Position numbers and translations under genes: made by a program. From contig NZ_CP087196.1 in NCBI RefSeq assembly GCF_024749285.1, positions 3,038,001 through 3,102,000 on the forward strand: a DNA stretch of 64,000 nt, read 5' to 3'. The notes under the pieces are model-generated. The model was not told where the DNA came from. It saw only the letters and a list, made by a program, of their open reading frames with translations, and ran no database searches. Numbering within the stretch: the first letter of the stretch is position 1; the number at the start of each line of letters is the position of its first letter. This DNA comes from Pseudomonas sp. B21-015. Its GTDB lineage: Bacteria; Pseudomonadota; Gammaproteobacteria; Pseudomonadales; Pseudomonadaceae. This document shows, piece after piece, positions 25,605 through 35,116 of the stretch.

Positions 25605-27989
25605 TCACCTGGCCGTCTGTGCCTGATTGGTAAACACCATCTGCTCGGGCACTTTGACCAGCTGCAGCGCGAGCTCCGCGGCATTCAGCGTCGTCTTGCC
25701 CAGCTTCGCGGCGAGTGCCGCGTTCAAGTGCTTGATGTTCAACACGCGCTCGGACTGCGGGCCGCGAAAGTCCGCCACGCTGTCCAGGGTATAGATCACG
25801 TCGGGCAGTACCTCGCCGTTATGTGGATCGCGAAGGGCGATTTCCAGCGTCTGTTGCACGGGTTCCACGCCGAAGCACAGGCCCTCGCTGGGCTGGTCGA
25901 ATTCGATCCAGGCCGGCGCATCGGGAAACAGGCAGATCAGCACGTTGGGCGACAGCCGGTCCAGCCGCAGAATCTGCATGCGATCGATCCCCAGCGGCGC
26001 GCCATCGTCATTCTTGCCGACGGCCCGGTAGCCTTTGATCTCTATCCCCGGGTACTGCACCAGTACGTCGGAACGCAGGAGGAAGCCGGCGATCACCCCA
26101 TCCGTCGGGTCCTTCTCGCTGGGGGGCAGCCCCAGCAGTCGTTCGCGAATGCCCAGCGTTAGTCGGTCGAGGGCATCGCGGATCAGGTTCTTGGTTATCT
26201 TGTAGTAGTGGCTGTCCTTGGACGATTGCACACCGATGCTCATGGCCCCGTCGACCAGGCTGTCGATCCAACTGCGATCGAGATAGAAGAAGCGGATGGA
26301 TTCGATCGGCAGCAACCGCGGGTCGGCCACCAGGTGATCGAAAGGCACGTCATACAGCAGCGAGGTGCGCGCCAGCCATTCCACTATGGTTTGCAGCTCT
26401 TGCCCCTCGACGTCATTGAGCAGCGCCGCGACTTGGTCGTTCTGCAGGAGCTTTTGCAGCTCCTTGAGCAGTTGTGGCGGCAGCTCCGTCTCTGCGTTCA
26501 GGCTGCTGGGCGGCGGCGTGAAGCTCACTGGATGGGTATTGAGGTTGGGCGCGATCAGTTGGGAAAAGTCGTCGAGCATGAAGTCCAGGAAGCCCTCGGT
26601 AATCAACTGATCGTGGAAAAACTGGTTGATGTCTCCATCGTAGGTGTCGAAGAAGTTCTGCAACTGGTCCTCCTGCGCCAGGTTCGCCAGCAGGTCGATG
26701 ATGTGGTTCAGCTTGCGCCGCCAGTCCGTGAGGCTGGTGGCAAAGGCGCGATTGCTCAGGGCCATGAGCCGGCCGGTCTGCCAGGCCACCGAATACGAGA
26801 GATCGAACAGGCCGGTCTGAGGATCGAAGATCACCGCGTCGGACGCCGACCGGAACGTCTGCATTTCGGCACCACGGGTGAACTGCTCGGGTTTGCACGG
26901 CGCCAGGGGGCTGCGGTACCAGGACAGGGTTTTGTCGCCATAGAGCGCGTTGTACAGCAGCGGCACATAACCGTTGCGCAGGGCCTTGCTGGCAATCTTG
27001 CCGGGGGAGCCGTCCCGGGCCTCGGCCTCGGGCGTGACCGGCAGGTGCAGGCTCAGGCCGGTGTTCTGCTGGCTGCCGGCGGACACCAGGTTGAGCATGA
27101 AACTGCTGAAGCTTTCGCCGTGGTCGGGCAGGCAGGTGAACGACCAACTGTACAGCGAGATCAGCCTGACACTGATAATGCCCGCGGGGAACTGCGCACC
27201 CTCGGCAAGATAGGGCTTGAAGCCTTCCAGCGACACGAGGTGGAGCAACTGCCGGGTGGGCTGGTCCGGGTTGATTGGGAAGCGGTTGCCGACGATCAGC
27301 GAAAACCAGCCCGAGTGGGTCATGTCGAGGATTTCCTTGTGCTCCATGTTCACCTGGCGCACATGGGCTAGGCTGCACAGTTCGCTGCTGGCCGGGGCGT
27401 CGCTGTCGAGGTGAGGCACCAGGGACAGGAAGGTCGCGGTGGTAATGTCGATGGTGCGTACTATGTCCGTGTCGCTCTGTCCGTGATCCAAGTGGGCGAT
27501 CTTCGGGCCCAGCAGCCCGCCGTTGTCGAGGTTGCGCACCTCCGCCAGTGGCAGTGCCGCCGCCAGAGTCTGGGAGGGCGCGGCGACGCTGTTTTGCGGC
27601 ACGCTGATCTGCGTAGGGTCCAGCACCAGCAATGCCATCCACGGTGCACCGCTGGTATCGCCCGGTTCCAGCAGGTGCTCCCAGGGCAGGGCGCGCTTGT
27701 TGAGGACGATTTGCGGCAGGTCGTTTTCGAACTTGCCGCTGCTGCCATTGGCTGGAAACACCGATTGCACGTCCTTTTCCGCCAGGCTGAAGCGTGGCGC
27801 CTGCACGGAAAAGTTCTGTGTGCGTTGCAGCTGTTGTTTTTCTGACCCGTAGGCCAGCTCCTGGGTAAAGGCGATGTTGTAGTCGCCGGCCATCAACGGC
27901 GGCACTATTTTGTCGAAGAACTCGATGGTGCCTGGTTCAAGGTCGGCGCTGCGGCGAATAGGAGTGGCACTGTTCATCTTCTCTCTCAT
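25605..27989 (-). CDS. Cargo operon: large uncharacterised protein, 794 aa
   Basis: Start and upstream stop overlap as ATGA; an ATG four codons later (MNSATPIRRSADLEPGTIEF) is an alternative start. An N-terminal beta-rich region (RFSLAEKDVQSVFPANGSSG, LPWEHLL) is followed by a long helical middle (about 400-530) and a C-terminal mixed region. Trp and Tyr are frequent. It has no signal peptide, no transmembrane helix and no motif I can assign. Coupled translation with the DUF6603-like gene upstream implies equal expression and possibly a complex. Confidence 0.75.
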   Translation of the reverse strand: MREKMNSATPIRRSADLEPGTIEFFDKIVPPLMAGDYNIAFTQELAYGSEKQQLQRTQNFSVQAPRFSLAEKDVQSVFPANGSSGKFENDLPQIVLNKRALPWEHLLEPGDTSGAPWMALLVLDPTQISVPQNSVAAPSQTLAAALPLAEVRNLDNGGLLGPKIAHLDHGQSDTDIVRTIDITTATFLSLVPHLDSDAPASSELCSLAHVRQVNMEHKEILDMTHSGWFSLIVGNRFPINPDQPTRQLLHLVSLEGFKPYLAEGAQFPAGIISVRLISLYSWSFTCLPDHGESFSSFMLNLVSAGSQQNTGLSLHLPVTPEAEARDGSPGKIASKALRNGYVPLLYNALYGDKTLSWYRSPLAPCKPEQFTRGAEMQTFRSASDAVIFDPQTGLFDLSYSVAWQTGRLMALSNRAFATSLTDWRRKLNHIIDLLANLAQEDQLQNFFDTYDGDINQFFHDQLITEGFLDFMLDDFSQLIAPNLNTHPVSFTPPPSSLNAETELPPQLLKELQKLLQNDQVAALLNDVEGQELQTIVEWLARTSLLYDVPFDHLVADPRLLPIESIRFFYLDRSWIDSLVDGAMSIGVQSSKDSHYYKITKNLIRDALDRLTLGIRERLLGLPPSEKDPTDGVIAGFLLRSDVLVQYPGIEIKGYRAVGKNDDGAPLGIDRMQILRLDRLSPNVLICLFPDAPAWIEFDQPSEGLCFGVEPVQQTLEIALRDPHNGEVLPDVIYTLDSVADFRGPQSERVLNIKHLNAALAAKLGKTTLNAAELALQLVKVPEQMVFTNQAQTAR

Positions 27990-30625
27990 TCCACTTGTGC
28001 AAGGGCCAGTGGGCCGATCAGCGGATCGGTGGCGAAATTCGACTGCGCATCAAAGCCGCTCAGGGCCTCGTCCAGCACGGCAAAGCCGCAGAGGCCGTTC
28101 AGCGCCGCGACTATCTGGGTGCGTGCGGCCGTGGTCTTGGCGATGGCCGGGTTGATCACCGCGCTGCGCGCATCCCGGGTCACTACGGCGCTATTGGGCA
28201 CTGGCGCCGCGCTGGCCGAGATCGGCAGCCAGGGCAGGGTCGAGCTGCCTGCGGGGTAGAGGGTGAAGTAGGTGAACGCCTGGACAATGTCGATCAGCCC
28301 GGTATGCGCCGGCTGGTAGGTGGACAGTGCGGACAGTCCCTGGACCCCTACCAGGCAGCCGTCGATCAGCTTGGCGTTGGGGTCGACGTTCGACGGCTGG
28401 TCCACTGGAGCGCCCCACAGGGCTTGCGGCAGGGCCCGGTTAAAGGGGCGCGGCGCCTTCCAAGTGATGGGGTTGCCGTCTTCCGAGGTGACGATCAGGC
28501 TGGCCACCGAAGAATTAATACTGCCAACCCGCATCGGTCGAATCGCCAGAGGTCCCGCCTGGGACTGCAGGGTGTTGTCGGCCATGCTGAGCTGAGTCAT
28601 GGGCACGGCCGAGGTGGCATCGAACACGAACTCGTCGGCGCGCACCAGCCAGCGAATGCTGCCATCGCTGTCCTGCACCTGGTTTAACAGGCCATTGCTC
28701 ACCGTCAGGTGGCACAGTTCGGCCTGCATCTCGGTGTTGCGGGCTTGGTCCTTGGCCGAGAGCGCTGCGCTTTGCCTGGGCTGGGCTAGCATCGCCTTGA
28801 AGTCGCTCCAGCCCAGTTGCTTATCCCCCGCGCTGTCGCTGGCGCCAAAGGGCACGCTGAAGGAGATGATCCACAGGTGGATATGCACGATACCGCCCGT
28901 GGGCGGACCATGCAGGGCCACGGTGGCGCCCAGCTCGAAGTGCAGGGTGGTGCTGACGAACAGGAAGTGCACGTGGTAGGAGACGCCCACGTCGACGCCG
29001 ATGCCCGCGGTGAAATAGAAGGGTTTCCAGTAGATCAGGAAGTCCGCGTAGGCGGTGAACCAGGCTCGCAGGTTGCCCGACTGATAGACCGCCTCAAGCC
29101 CGCCGCCGGCCATGATGCATGAGGGTGTCAGGGCAAAATAGGCGCCGCCCTTGATCAGTACCTCGCTGGATACCGGCCAGTTGAAGCCCAACCGGGAAAC
29201 CACAGGGTAGTAGTCGGGCTGCTTGAAGGCCGGGTGATAGCCGCCGACGGCGAAGACGAAGTCACCGGCATGGTCGTTGTTGCCGAACCAGCTATAGAAG
29301 GCGAAGCCGCCGGTCAGATGGCAGTTCTGATCCAGCACATAGGAGTTGGGCGACAGCACCGCTTCGGCCTTGAACAAACCGGCATCGGGCTGGAACACCA
29401 CTTCAAGATCCAGCTCGACATAGCCATAGGTCACCCCCGTGGGCGGGAAGGAGCCGTAGGATTTGCCCAGGACCAGGATCTCGAACTCCTTGCCGACCTC
29501 CAGCACCGCCACCACATTGGAATGGATCAGTTCGAAGGAGGTGAACTGGATACCGGCAGCAAACCAGTACTCCCCCAGGTCGGGCTGGATGTATTTGTTG
29601 ACCTTGGCCAGCACGTTCTGCAGCTGCGACGCTGCAGGCAGGCCACCGCCCGGCAGGCCCAGTTGGGACGGATCGTTGAGCCCCGCCAGCAAGGGGAAGG
29701 TACCGACTTCCGACACCGCCGGTGCCTTGACCGAGCGGTTGTAGCCAAAGCCCGCCGACAGCCCAGTGACGAAGAACGCGGGTGGCCCGCCTAGCGCATG
29801 GTCGAGGAAGGCGAAGCCGAACAGTGAGTTGTCGGTATGGCCATTGCTGGCGATCGAGGTGAATGAGCCCAGCGCCATCAGCGCCAGATCCGCAGTGCGG
29901 ATCTGCAACGCGCCGTCGTATTCCGGGCGGCCGTTCTGCTCACTGATCAACAGGCCGCCTTCGATAGTCAGTGCCGCCGTGGAAAAGGCCACGTCCAGCC
30001 CCTTGAGCCCCATCTTGATGTCGTCGAAGCTATTCAAGCCGAAGATCGGCACCGTCGCCGACAGTCCGCTGAGTTCGACGCTGAAGGCCGAGGTGGCGAG
30101 GCCCGCGTCGAGCAGCACCTGAATCTCGTCGCCGATGCAATTGAAACCGATACGGCCGATATGGATGGGCCCTATGGATTTCTGGATGTTGATCCAGAAG
30201 ATCGACCCCGGCGGCACGTTTTGCGGGGTGGCGCCACTGTCCGGGGCGGCCACCAGAGCTTCAGAAACCGGGGGATTGGCCGAGCCGGACAACGGCAGCT
30301 TCAGATGGCTGATGGTATTGCCACCCAGCACCAGCGTCAGCTCCAGTACGAACTGATCATTGTCGGTCTGGTCGGCACCGCCGATCGAGTGCTCGAAGGC
30401 CAGTTGGAAGTCCTTAAGCACCACAGCGGTGTCGGCGAAGTCCTGATTCACCAGCGGCAAGTGCCGGGAGAGCACCAGGTCTTCGACCTTGAAGCCACCC
30501 TTGACCTTCAATCCCTGATCGTCGTATAGCCCGAAGAACAATGTGCCCGGCAGAATGACCGGTGATACCTCGACCGAGGCAATGGTCGTCTGGTCCGCCG
30601 TTGTCAGCTTGGTGGGGGTTGCCAT
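27986..30625 (-). CDS. Cargo operon: DUF6603-like protein, 879 aa
   Basis: An 879-residue beta-rich protein with long runs of alternating hydrophobic strands and many Gly and aromatic residues. The segment around 520-600 (YWKPFYFTAGIGVDVGVSYH, then GGIVHIHLWIISFSVPFG) resembles the DUF6603 region of large uncharacterised bacterial proteins. Repeated strands such as FGFAFLDHALGGPPAFFVTG suggest a barrel-like or propeller fold. There is no signal peptide. It starts 42 bases after the polymorphic-toxin-like gene and is coupled to the 794-residue gene by ATGA overlap. DUF6603 assignment is from recalled pattern, not a search. Confidence 0.7.
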   Translation of the reverse strand: MATPTKLTTADQTTIASVEVSPVILPGTLFFGLYDDQGLKVKGGFKVEDLVLSRHLPLVNQDFADTAVVLKDFQLAFEHSIGGADQTDNDQFVLELTLVLGGNTISHLKLPLSGSANPPVSEALVAAPDSGATPQNVPPGSIFWINIQKSIGPIHIGRIGFNCIGDEIQVLLDAGLATSAFSVELSGLSATVPIFGLNSFDDIKMGLKGLDVAFSTAALTIEGGLLISEQNGRPEYDGALQIRTADLALMALGSFTSIASNGHTDNSLFGFAFLDHALGGPPAFFVTGLSAGFGYNRSVKAPAVSEVGTFPLLAGLNDPSQLGLPGGGLPAASQLQNVLAKVNKYIQPDLGEYWFAAGIQFTSFELIHSNVVAVLEVGKEFEILVLGKSYGSFPPTGVTYGYVELDLEVVFQPDAGLFKAEAVLSPNSYVLDQNCHLTGGFAFYSWFGNNDHAGDFVFAVGGYHPAFKQPDYYPVVSRLGFNWPVSSEVLIKGGAYFALTPSCIMAGGGLEAVYQSGNLRAWFTAYADFLIYWKPFYFTAGIGVDVGVSYHVHFLFVSTTLHFELGATVALHGPPTGGIVHIHLWIISFSVPFGASDSAGDKQLGWSDFKAMLAQPRQSAALSAKDQARNTEMQAELCHLTVSNGLLNQVQDSDGSIRWLVRADEFVFDATSAVPMTQLSMADNTLQSQAGPLAIRPMRVGSINSSVASLIVTSEDGNPITWKAPRPFNRALPQALWGAPVDQPSNVDPNAKLIDGCLVGVQGLSALSTYQPAHTGLIDIVQAFTYFTLYPAGSSTLPWLPISASAAPVPNSAVVTRDARSAVINPAIAKTTAARTQIVAALNGLCGFAVLDEALSGFDAQSNFATDPLIGPLALAQVE

Positions 30626-30667
30626 CCTTGGAAGCTCCTGATTGTGCGCCGCCTGGTGGTTTGCAGG

Positions 30668-33298
30668 TTATGCGTCGTATTTGATCCAGCCACCCCAGCC
30701 GGGCACCCGCGGGAAGCCGGTGGCGCCAAGCCAGGGGTAAACCGGAGGACGTCCGGCGTAGACCGTTGCATTCAGGCGTGTCGCGAGTTCCCGACCGAGG
30801 CTGCAGCAGCCCAGGGGCAGGGCGCTGAAGCAGATCATCAGCTTGATAATGGGCGCCCGCCCCTGAGCCAATCTGATGTTGGTGAGGTAGTTGGTCAGGT
30901 AGGCTTGCCCGGCAAGAAACTGGGCAAAGTCTGCCTTGGCCATGGGCCGCGAATAGTCCACCCGGTTGCCTAGCGTGTCGAAGTGGGTCAGGGCTGGAAA
31001 CACGAAACGCCCAATGCCGTGCACGCCGAGCACCACATCAGCCCTGCGGGCAGCCGCCGGGGCTGCGCCGCCGACGTCCTCCAGCCAGAACAGCCGTTCA
31101 CGGCGGCCTATATAGTCATTGTCCATCTTGCTGAATTCGTCCCATTTGACCAGGGCCACGGACAGCCCCTCATTTGGCGTTGCCGCAGCGTCATTGAACT
31201 TGGTTGCGTAGACCGCCATCGACCAGCCTGGCAGGGGGGCCGGGTACCCGAGGTTGGGATTGGGCAATGATGTCGCATTGTTCATGACCATAGGTTGCAC
31301 GGCGGCCAGGCCGTTCAGGGCATGCAGGTTGGCATCTGCCAAGGACAGCGGCACCGGTAGGCAGGCGCCGCCGCTCAGGCCGCCCATGAACTGTAGGCCG
31401 CAGCCCATGGCGCCACCGCCTAGTCCTCCGATGGCGCCACTGGTCAGGGCTAGTGGGTCGTTGAAATCCAGCTTGCCGGTCTTCGCGTAGTTCTTCACCA
31501 AGGCTGCCACTACCGCGCCGCCGCCGGCGCCCAAGGTCAGCACCGAACCGGTCATGATCAGCCGCAGTTTCTGGATCCGCGCCGATGGTGAGGCCCCACG
31601 TTGCGCCCACCCGGCAAAAAGCTTGTTACCGAGCAAGGTAGAAATGAAGGCACCGGAGAAACCACCGGCGAAGCCCGAAATCAGATCCCACTGCACCTCG
31701 TCGGCATTCAGGTTCTGCAGCATGCCGAACAGCCCTTGCGAGATACCCGCCGCTACGCCGCCGACCATGGGCGAGGCAATCAGTCCGGTGCCGAAACTCA
31801 AGACCCCGGCCACGCCGATGATCAGGGTCGTCACCCCCGACAGCGCCGCGGCCACGCCCACCCGCCAAGCCGGGGGGGCCGCGGCCAAGGCCAGCTCGGT
31901 GGCGACGTCGGACGCCGCCAGGCTCATCAGCGCGAGATCGGCGGCGGTGCGGGGAGGGTTGACCTGGGTCGACGAGCCATTAATCAGGGCCACCAGCGTT
32001 GCCGGGGCACCGGTGAACTGGGCGAGGCTTTGCGGGTCGCTGAAGACTGCCTGGAACTCGCTGGCTTTGCCCTGTACTTCAAAGGCGACAAAGCCCAGCA
32101 AGGCCCCCAGGAAAGCGATCAGGTCCACCACGGCGAACGTCTTGCCGGGGAAGTAGTGCGCGTAGAGAGCATTGAAAAAGGCGTTCTGCACGGGTTGTTG
32201 CAGGTAGTCTTTCAAACCCAGTTGACCGATCAGTGAGGAGAACTGCCCAGAAGCCAAGACCCCGTGCAGGGCGTTCATGGCGTCATCGATCTTGAACAGC
32301 TGGAAAAAATCGCTGATCACGCTGGAAAACGGCTTTGATCCGGACACCGCCTGCAGCAGGTCGCTCACCCCCATGTTAGTTAGCGAGACCAACTGTTTGG
32401 CATTCAACAGATTATTGAAGGGTTCGAACAGCTTGCCCAGGGCTTCAAAGGGGTCGATGCCATCGCCGCTGACCCGCACCTCCAGCGCGGGCATCGCCAG
32501 GGCTTCAACCGGCGGCGGGGAAAAGGCATCAAAATAGCCTTGCACATTCAACTGCCGCAAAAACAGCCGGCGCAGCCCTGGCCCCGTACCCGCGGCGCTG
32601 GCGTCAGCGGCGCTCGCCGAACGGAGCAGCTCGACGGACGCCGCCGAGACACCCTGATTATGCTGGGCAATGAAGGCGGTCAACGGCTTGTCGAAAACCT
32701 TGTCCAGATTCTGCTGCTGGGTTTTTATCTCGGCGCCAAGGGCCTTCAGAACCTTCTCGCTCGCGGTTTTTTCAATGGCCACGGCCATAGCGGGCAGTTG
32801 ATCACAGAGGTTGTTGAGAAAGGTGGCGATGGCGTTCTTGGCAGCGATCACCTCGGACAAGGGATCGTCGGCCGCGGAGGAGGCCGCAAGCTGCACCGGC
32901 TGCGCCTGCGGCGTGTTGACCTGGACATATTGCAGGGCCTGATCAGCGGTACTGACCAGCACGCCATCGCCGGTGTGGGTGATCTTGCTGATGGCCGCGG
33001 TGGAGCTGATGAGTGTGCGAAAAGCCCTCAGGCGCAGGCTCTGGGTGACGATCAGGTGCTGGCTGTCTTGCACCTGCGCATGCAGTACCTTGTGGCGTTC
33101 GCCATCGGCCACCACTAGGCACAAATGCACCGTGCCCGAGTCAGGTCCCGGCGCCTGGGTGCAGGAGATGACTCTGGGATTTCCAGGTTCGAGGCTGATC
33201 CGGATGGCCGGCCGGGCCGTGGCGGCAGATTGCATCCAGAGCAGCCCGTCCTGAGAGTTGAAAAGGTACTCACTTGTCTCAGCAGCATAGGCGGCCAT
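30668..33298 (-). CDS. Cargo operon first gene: polymorphic-toxin-like protein, 876 aa
   Basis: The start at 33298 (MAAYAAETSEYLFNSQDGLL) is chosen for its GGAGGA ribosome-binding site; the frame stays open 64 codons further up. Residues 1-150 look like a beta-propeller fragment, 150-450 are helical, and 480-660 hold Gly/Ala-rich hydrophobic helices (GVTTLIIGVAGVLSFGTGLI; GAIGGLGGGAMGCGLQFMGG) like the pre-toxin regions of polymorphic toxins. The C-terminal 120 residues have VVLGVHGIGRF (His760) and IIKLMICFSALP (Cys823) followed by RELATRLNATVYA, the His-Gly / Cys spacing and last helix of a caspase-like toxin domain. That is inference. It is the first and best-placed toxin candidate of the operon; no adjacent immunity gene is obvious. 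Confidence 0.7.
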   Translation of the reverse strand: MAAYAAETSEYLFNSQDGLLWMQSAATARPAIRISLEPGNPRVISCTQAPGPDSGTVHLCLVVADGERHKVLHAQVQDSQHLIVTQSLRLRAFRTLISSTAAISKITHTGDGVLVSTADQALQYVQVNTPQAQPVQLAASSAADDPLSEVIAAKNAIATFLNNLCDQLPAMAVAIEKTASEKVLKALGAEIKTQQQNLDKVFDKPLTAFIAQHNQGVSAASVELLRSASAADASAAGTGPGLRRLFLRQLNVQGYFDAFSPPPVEALAMPALEVRVSGDGIDPFEALGKLFEPFNNLLNAKQLVSLTNMGVSDLLQAVSGSKPFSSVISDFFQLFKIDDAMNALHGVLASGQFSSLIGQLGLKDYLQQPVQNAFFNALYAHYFPGKTFAVVDLIAFLGALLGFVAFEVQGKASEFQAVFSDPQSLAQFTGAPATLVALINGSSTQVNPPRTAADLALMSLAASDVATELALAAAPPAWRVGVAAALSGVTTLIIGVAGVLSFGTGLIASPMVGGVAAGISQGLFGMLQNLNADEVQWDLISGFAGGFSGAFISTLLGNKLFAGWAQRGASPSARIQKLRLIMTGSVLTLGAGGGAVVAALVKNYAKTGKLDFNDPLALTSGAIGGLGGGAMGCGLQFMGGLSGGACLPVPLSLADANLHALNGLAAVQPMVMNNATSLPNPNLGYPAPLPGWSMAVYATKFNDAAATPNEGLSVALVKWDEFSKMDNDYIGRRERLFWLEDVGGAAPAAARRADVVLGVHGIGRFVFPALTHFDTLGNRVDYSRPMAKADFAQFLAGQAYLTNYLTNIRLAQGRAPIIKLMICFSALPLGCCSLGRELATRLNATVYAGRPPVYPWLGATGFPRVPGWGGWIKYDA

Positions 33299-33875
33299 AG
33301 TCGTCCTCCAGTGACAGTTGCTTTGCGTCCATGCTGCCCTCGCACAAGCGTGAGCTGGCCAGTTGCCTGCAACTCTAGACGCTAGCCTTCGCTCGTCAAG
33401 CGTCGCCAGGACACGGCCCGATCTAGCGGCAAGAGGCGGCAGAGCGTTACGGACGAGGCCCGGCGATTGAGGTTGAGAAAAATGAAGCACTTAGCCCGAT
33501 AGCAGGCTTTGGTGGGCATGGCAGTAATCGCTGGATGGAATAGCGATTCGCTAGTGCAATCGCAAATGGGTATGTTTGAGCCAAACCGTTTAGTAAAGCC
33601 AGAATCGCCTAAAAGTGGCAGGCCAAGATTGCTTCATTGACATTCAGATCCCGTCTTTCGGCAAAGCCGGGGTCGCCCGCAAATGCGCCGCAGCAGTGTT
33701 GTAAGTGCGGCGCGCTAGATAACGTGCCAAGAATTGACACTGGCTAGAAAAAATTAAGTGGCGGCCAGTGGCTACTTCTTCCTCGTGTGTCTACGCTGGA
33801 ACGTGATCACGAAGAAGCACGGGCGCAACAACAGCATGTAGTGATTCGTAAAAGATTAAAAAAGGAGAACAAAAA
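33299..33875. other. Intergenic region upstream of the cargo operon
   Basis: 577 bases between the divergent cargo operon and the membrane module. It must hold the cargo promoter; on the minus strand TTGACG (about 33396) lies about 110 bases before the start, but the -10 box is unclear. GC content falls towards the right end. No gene supported. Confidence 0.4.
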
Positions 33876-34385
33876 ATGGAATCGTTGCTTACAGTGCTCG
33901 GCCTGCTATTTTTTATGTTGCTCGTACTGGCTGCATCGGTCGAGGCAATTTTGGAAATGTTTCGTGGATTGCTTGAGTCGATAGGTATCACATTTCTTAA
34001 GGGAAAATACTCTGTAGAAGACGCCCTCAAGCTTGCTGGGGAGTTTGCGTCAGGAGATGACGCCATAAAAACAAAACTAGAAGCTGTTAAAGGTGTTGCG
34101 CAGCAGCTAGGCGCCAAGGTTTCAACAAGAATAGCAGAGCTTGAAACCCTAAAAGCAAATATTTCCAGCACTGCCGGAGTTCCAGTGGCGGATGCTGCCG
34201 CTATTTTGAATAAAATAACAACGGAGGTGCAAAGAGCTCTCGATAGTAGCGAAAGTACACGAATATTCATCTTGCGTCTGTTGCCCCAAAGGTACGTTTC
34301 TGAGCCACTAAACAGCTTTTTCTCCAAGTACATTCTTACCAAAATGGTGAATTTTCACTACTTGTTGTTATTAATAAGGGTATGA
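33876..34385 (+). CDS. Membrane protein of an AT-rich two-gene module, 169 aa
   Basis: Strong ribosome-binding site (AAAAGGAGAAC) before the ATG. An N-terminal membrane helix covers about residues 4-26 (LLTVLGLLFFMLLVLAASVE); the middle (about 50-135) is an amphipathic helical region that may be a coiled coil; a short hydrophobic end (FHYLLLLIRV) could be a second anchor. Base composition is much more AT-rich than the flanking genes, so it was probably acquired separately. It is followed 3 bases later by the next gene. Unknown family. Confidence 0.65.
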   Translation: MESLLTVLGLLFFMLLVLAASVEAILEMFRGLLESIGITFLKGKYSVEDALKLAGEFASGDDAIKTKLEAVKGVAQQLGAKVSTRIAELETLKANISSTAGVPVADAAAILNKITTEVQRALDSSESTRIFILRLLPQRYVSEPLNSFFSKYILTKMVNFHYLLLLIRV

Positions 34386-34388
34386 TCA

Positions 34389-34964
34389 GTGTTTGAGTTG
34401 GCGCGAGATGAGGTGATAAAAATTGTGCCTGTGGCCTCTGCTGCACTAATTGCAGTACTAGGCTGGGTTGCTACTTATTTTCACAAGTGGCATTTCGACA
34501 AAAAGGCCAGTAAGCTAGACCGTGTTAACAAGCAGCTGCGTGAGCTTTATGGTCCACTCTATGCCATACTTATGGCTAATAATGCCACATGGGAAGCTTT
34601 TTGGAAGAATTACAGGCCGTCTCATGGTAAAAATAGTTACTTTGGCAATAACGTAAATGTTACAGACGAAGAAAAGGAAGTTTGGCGGAATTGGATGGAA
34701 AATGTTTTCGAGCCTTTTAATGCAGAAACAGAAAAGTTAATACTGAAAAACATAGATCTTTTAGAGTCAGATCATATCCCAAACTCTTTTATCGGTGCCT
34801 TAGCGCACATTGCCGCCTACAAGGCAGTCCTATCAAATTGGCAAAGGTCTGATTTTTCAAATCATGTGTCAGTGAATGAGTGGCCAAGCCAGGAACTACT
34901 AGCCACAGTAAAACCAGAATACGAAAAGCTGCGCGCACTCCAAAGAAAATTGATGGGGGCGTAA
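34389..34964 (+). CDS. Membrane-anchored protein of the two-gene module, 191 aa
   Basis: GTG start 3 bases after the previous stop, with AAGGG upstream. One membrane helix (about residues 12-32) is followed by a cytosolic helical domain containing KLDRVNKQLRELYGPLYAIL, a signature I associate with a widespread family of uncharacterised proteobacterial proteins. The rest (WEAFWKNY, EEKEVWRNWMENVFEPFN) is rich in aromatic residues. Tight coupling with the upstream membrane gene suggests a two-component membrane complex. Function unknown. Confidence 0.7.
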   Translation: MFELARDEVIKIVPVASAALIAVLGWVATYFHKWHFDKKASKLDRVNKQLRELYGPLYAILMANNATWEAFWKNYRPSHGKNSYFGNNVNVTDEEKEVWRNWMENVFEPFNAETEKLILKNIDLLESDHIPNSFIGALAHIAAYKAVLSNWQRSDFSNHVSVNEWPSQELLATVKPEYEKLRALQRKLMGA

Positions 34965-35116
34965 AAAAGCGCCCAACGCAGCTATAGCCTTAGCATGCGT
35001 ACAGGTGCATGCTCCACCCTCGCTGACAGCTACATGCCAACCGTTACCAGTATCGGTGAAGGTGGGACGGAATATCTATTTGGTCGATTTCTGCCCGTCT
35101 AGACAGACAGCAATCG

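Noticed and set aside
26208..27371. 387-codon plus-strand frame inside the cargo operon
   Set aside because: It is opposite a translationally coupled cargo gene, has no ribosome-binding site and reads like reversed coding sequence.
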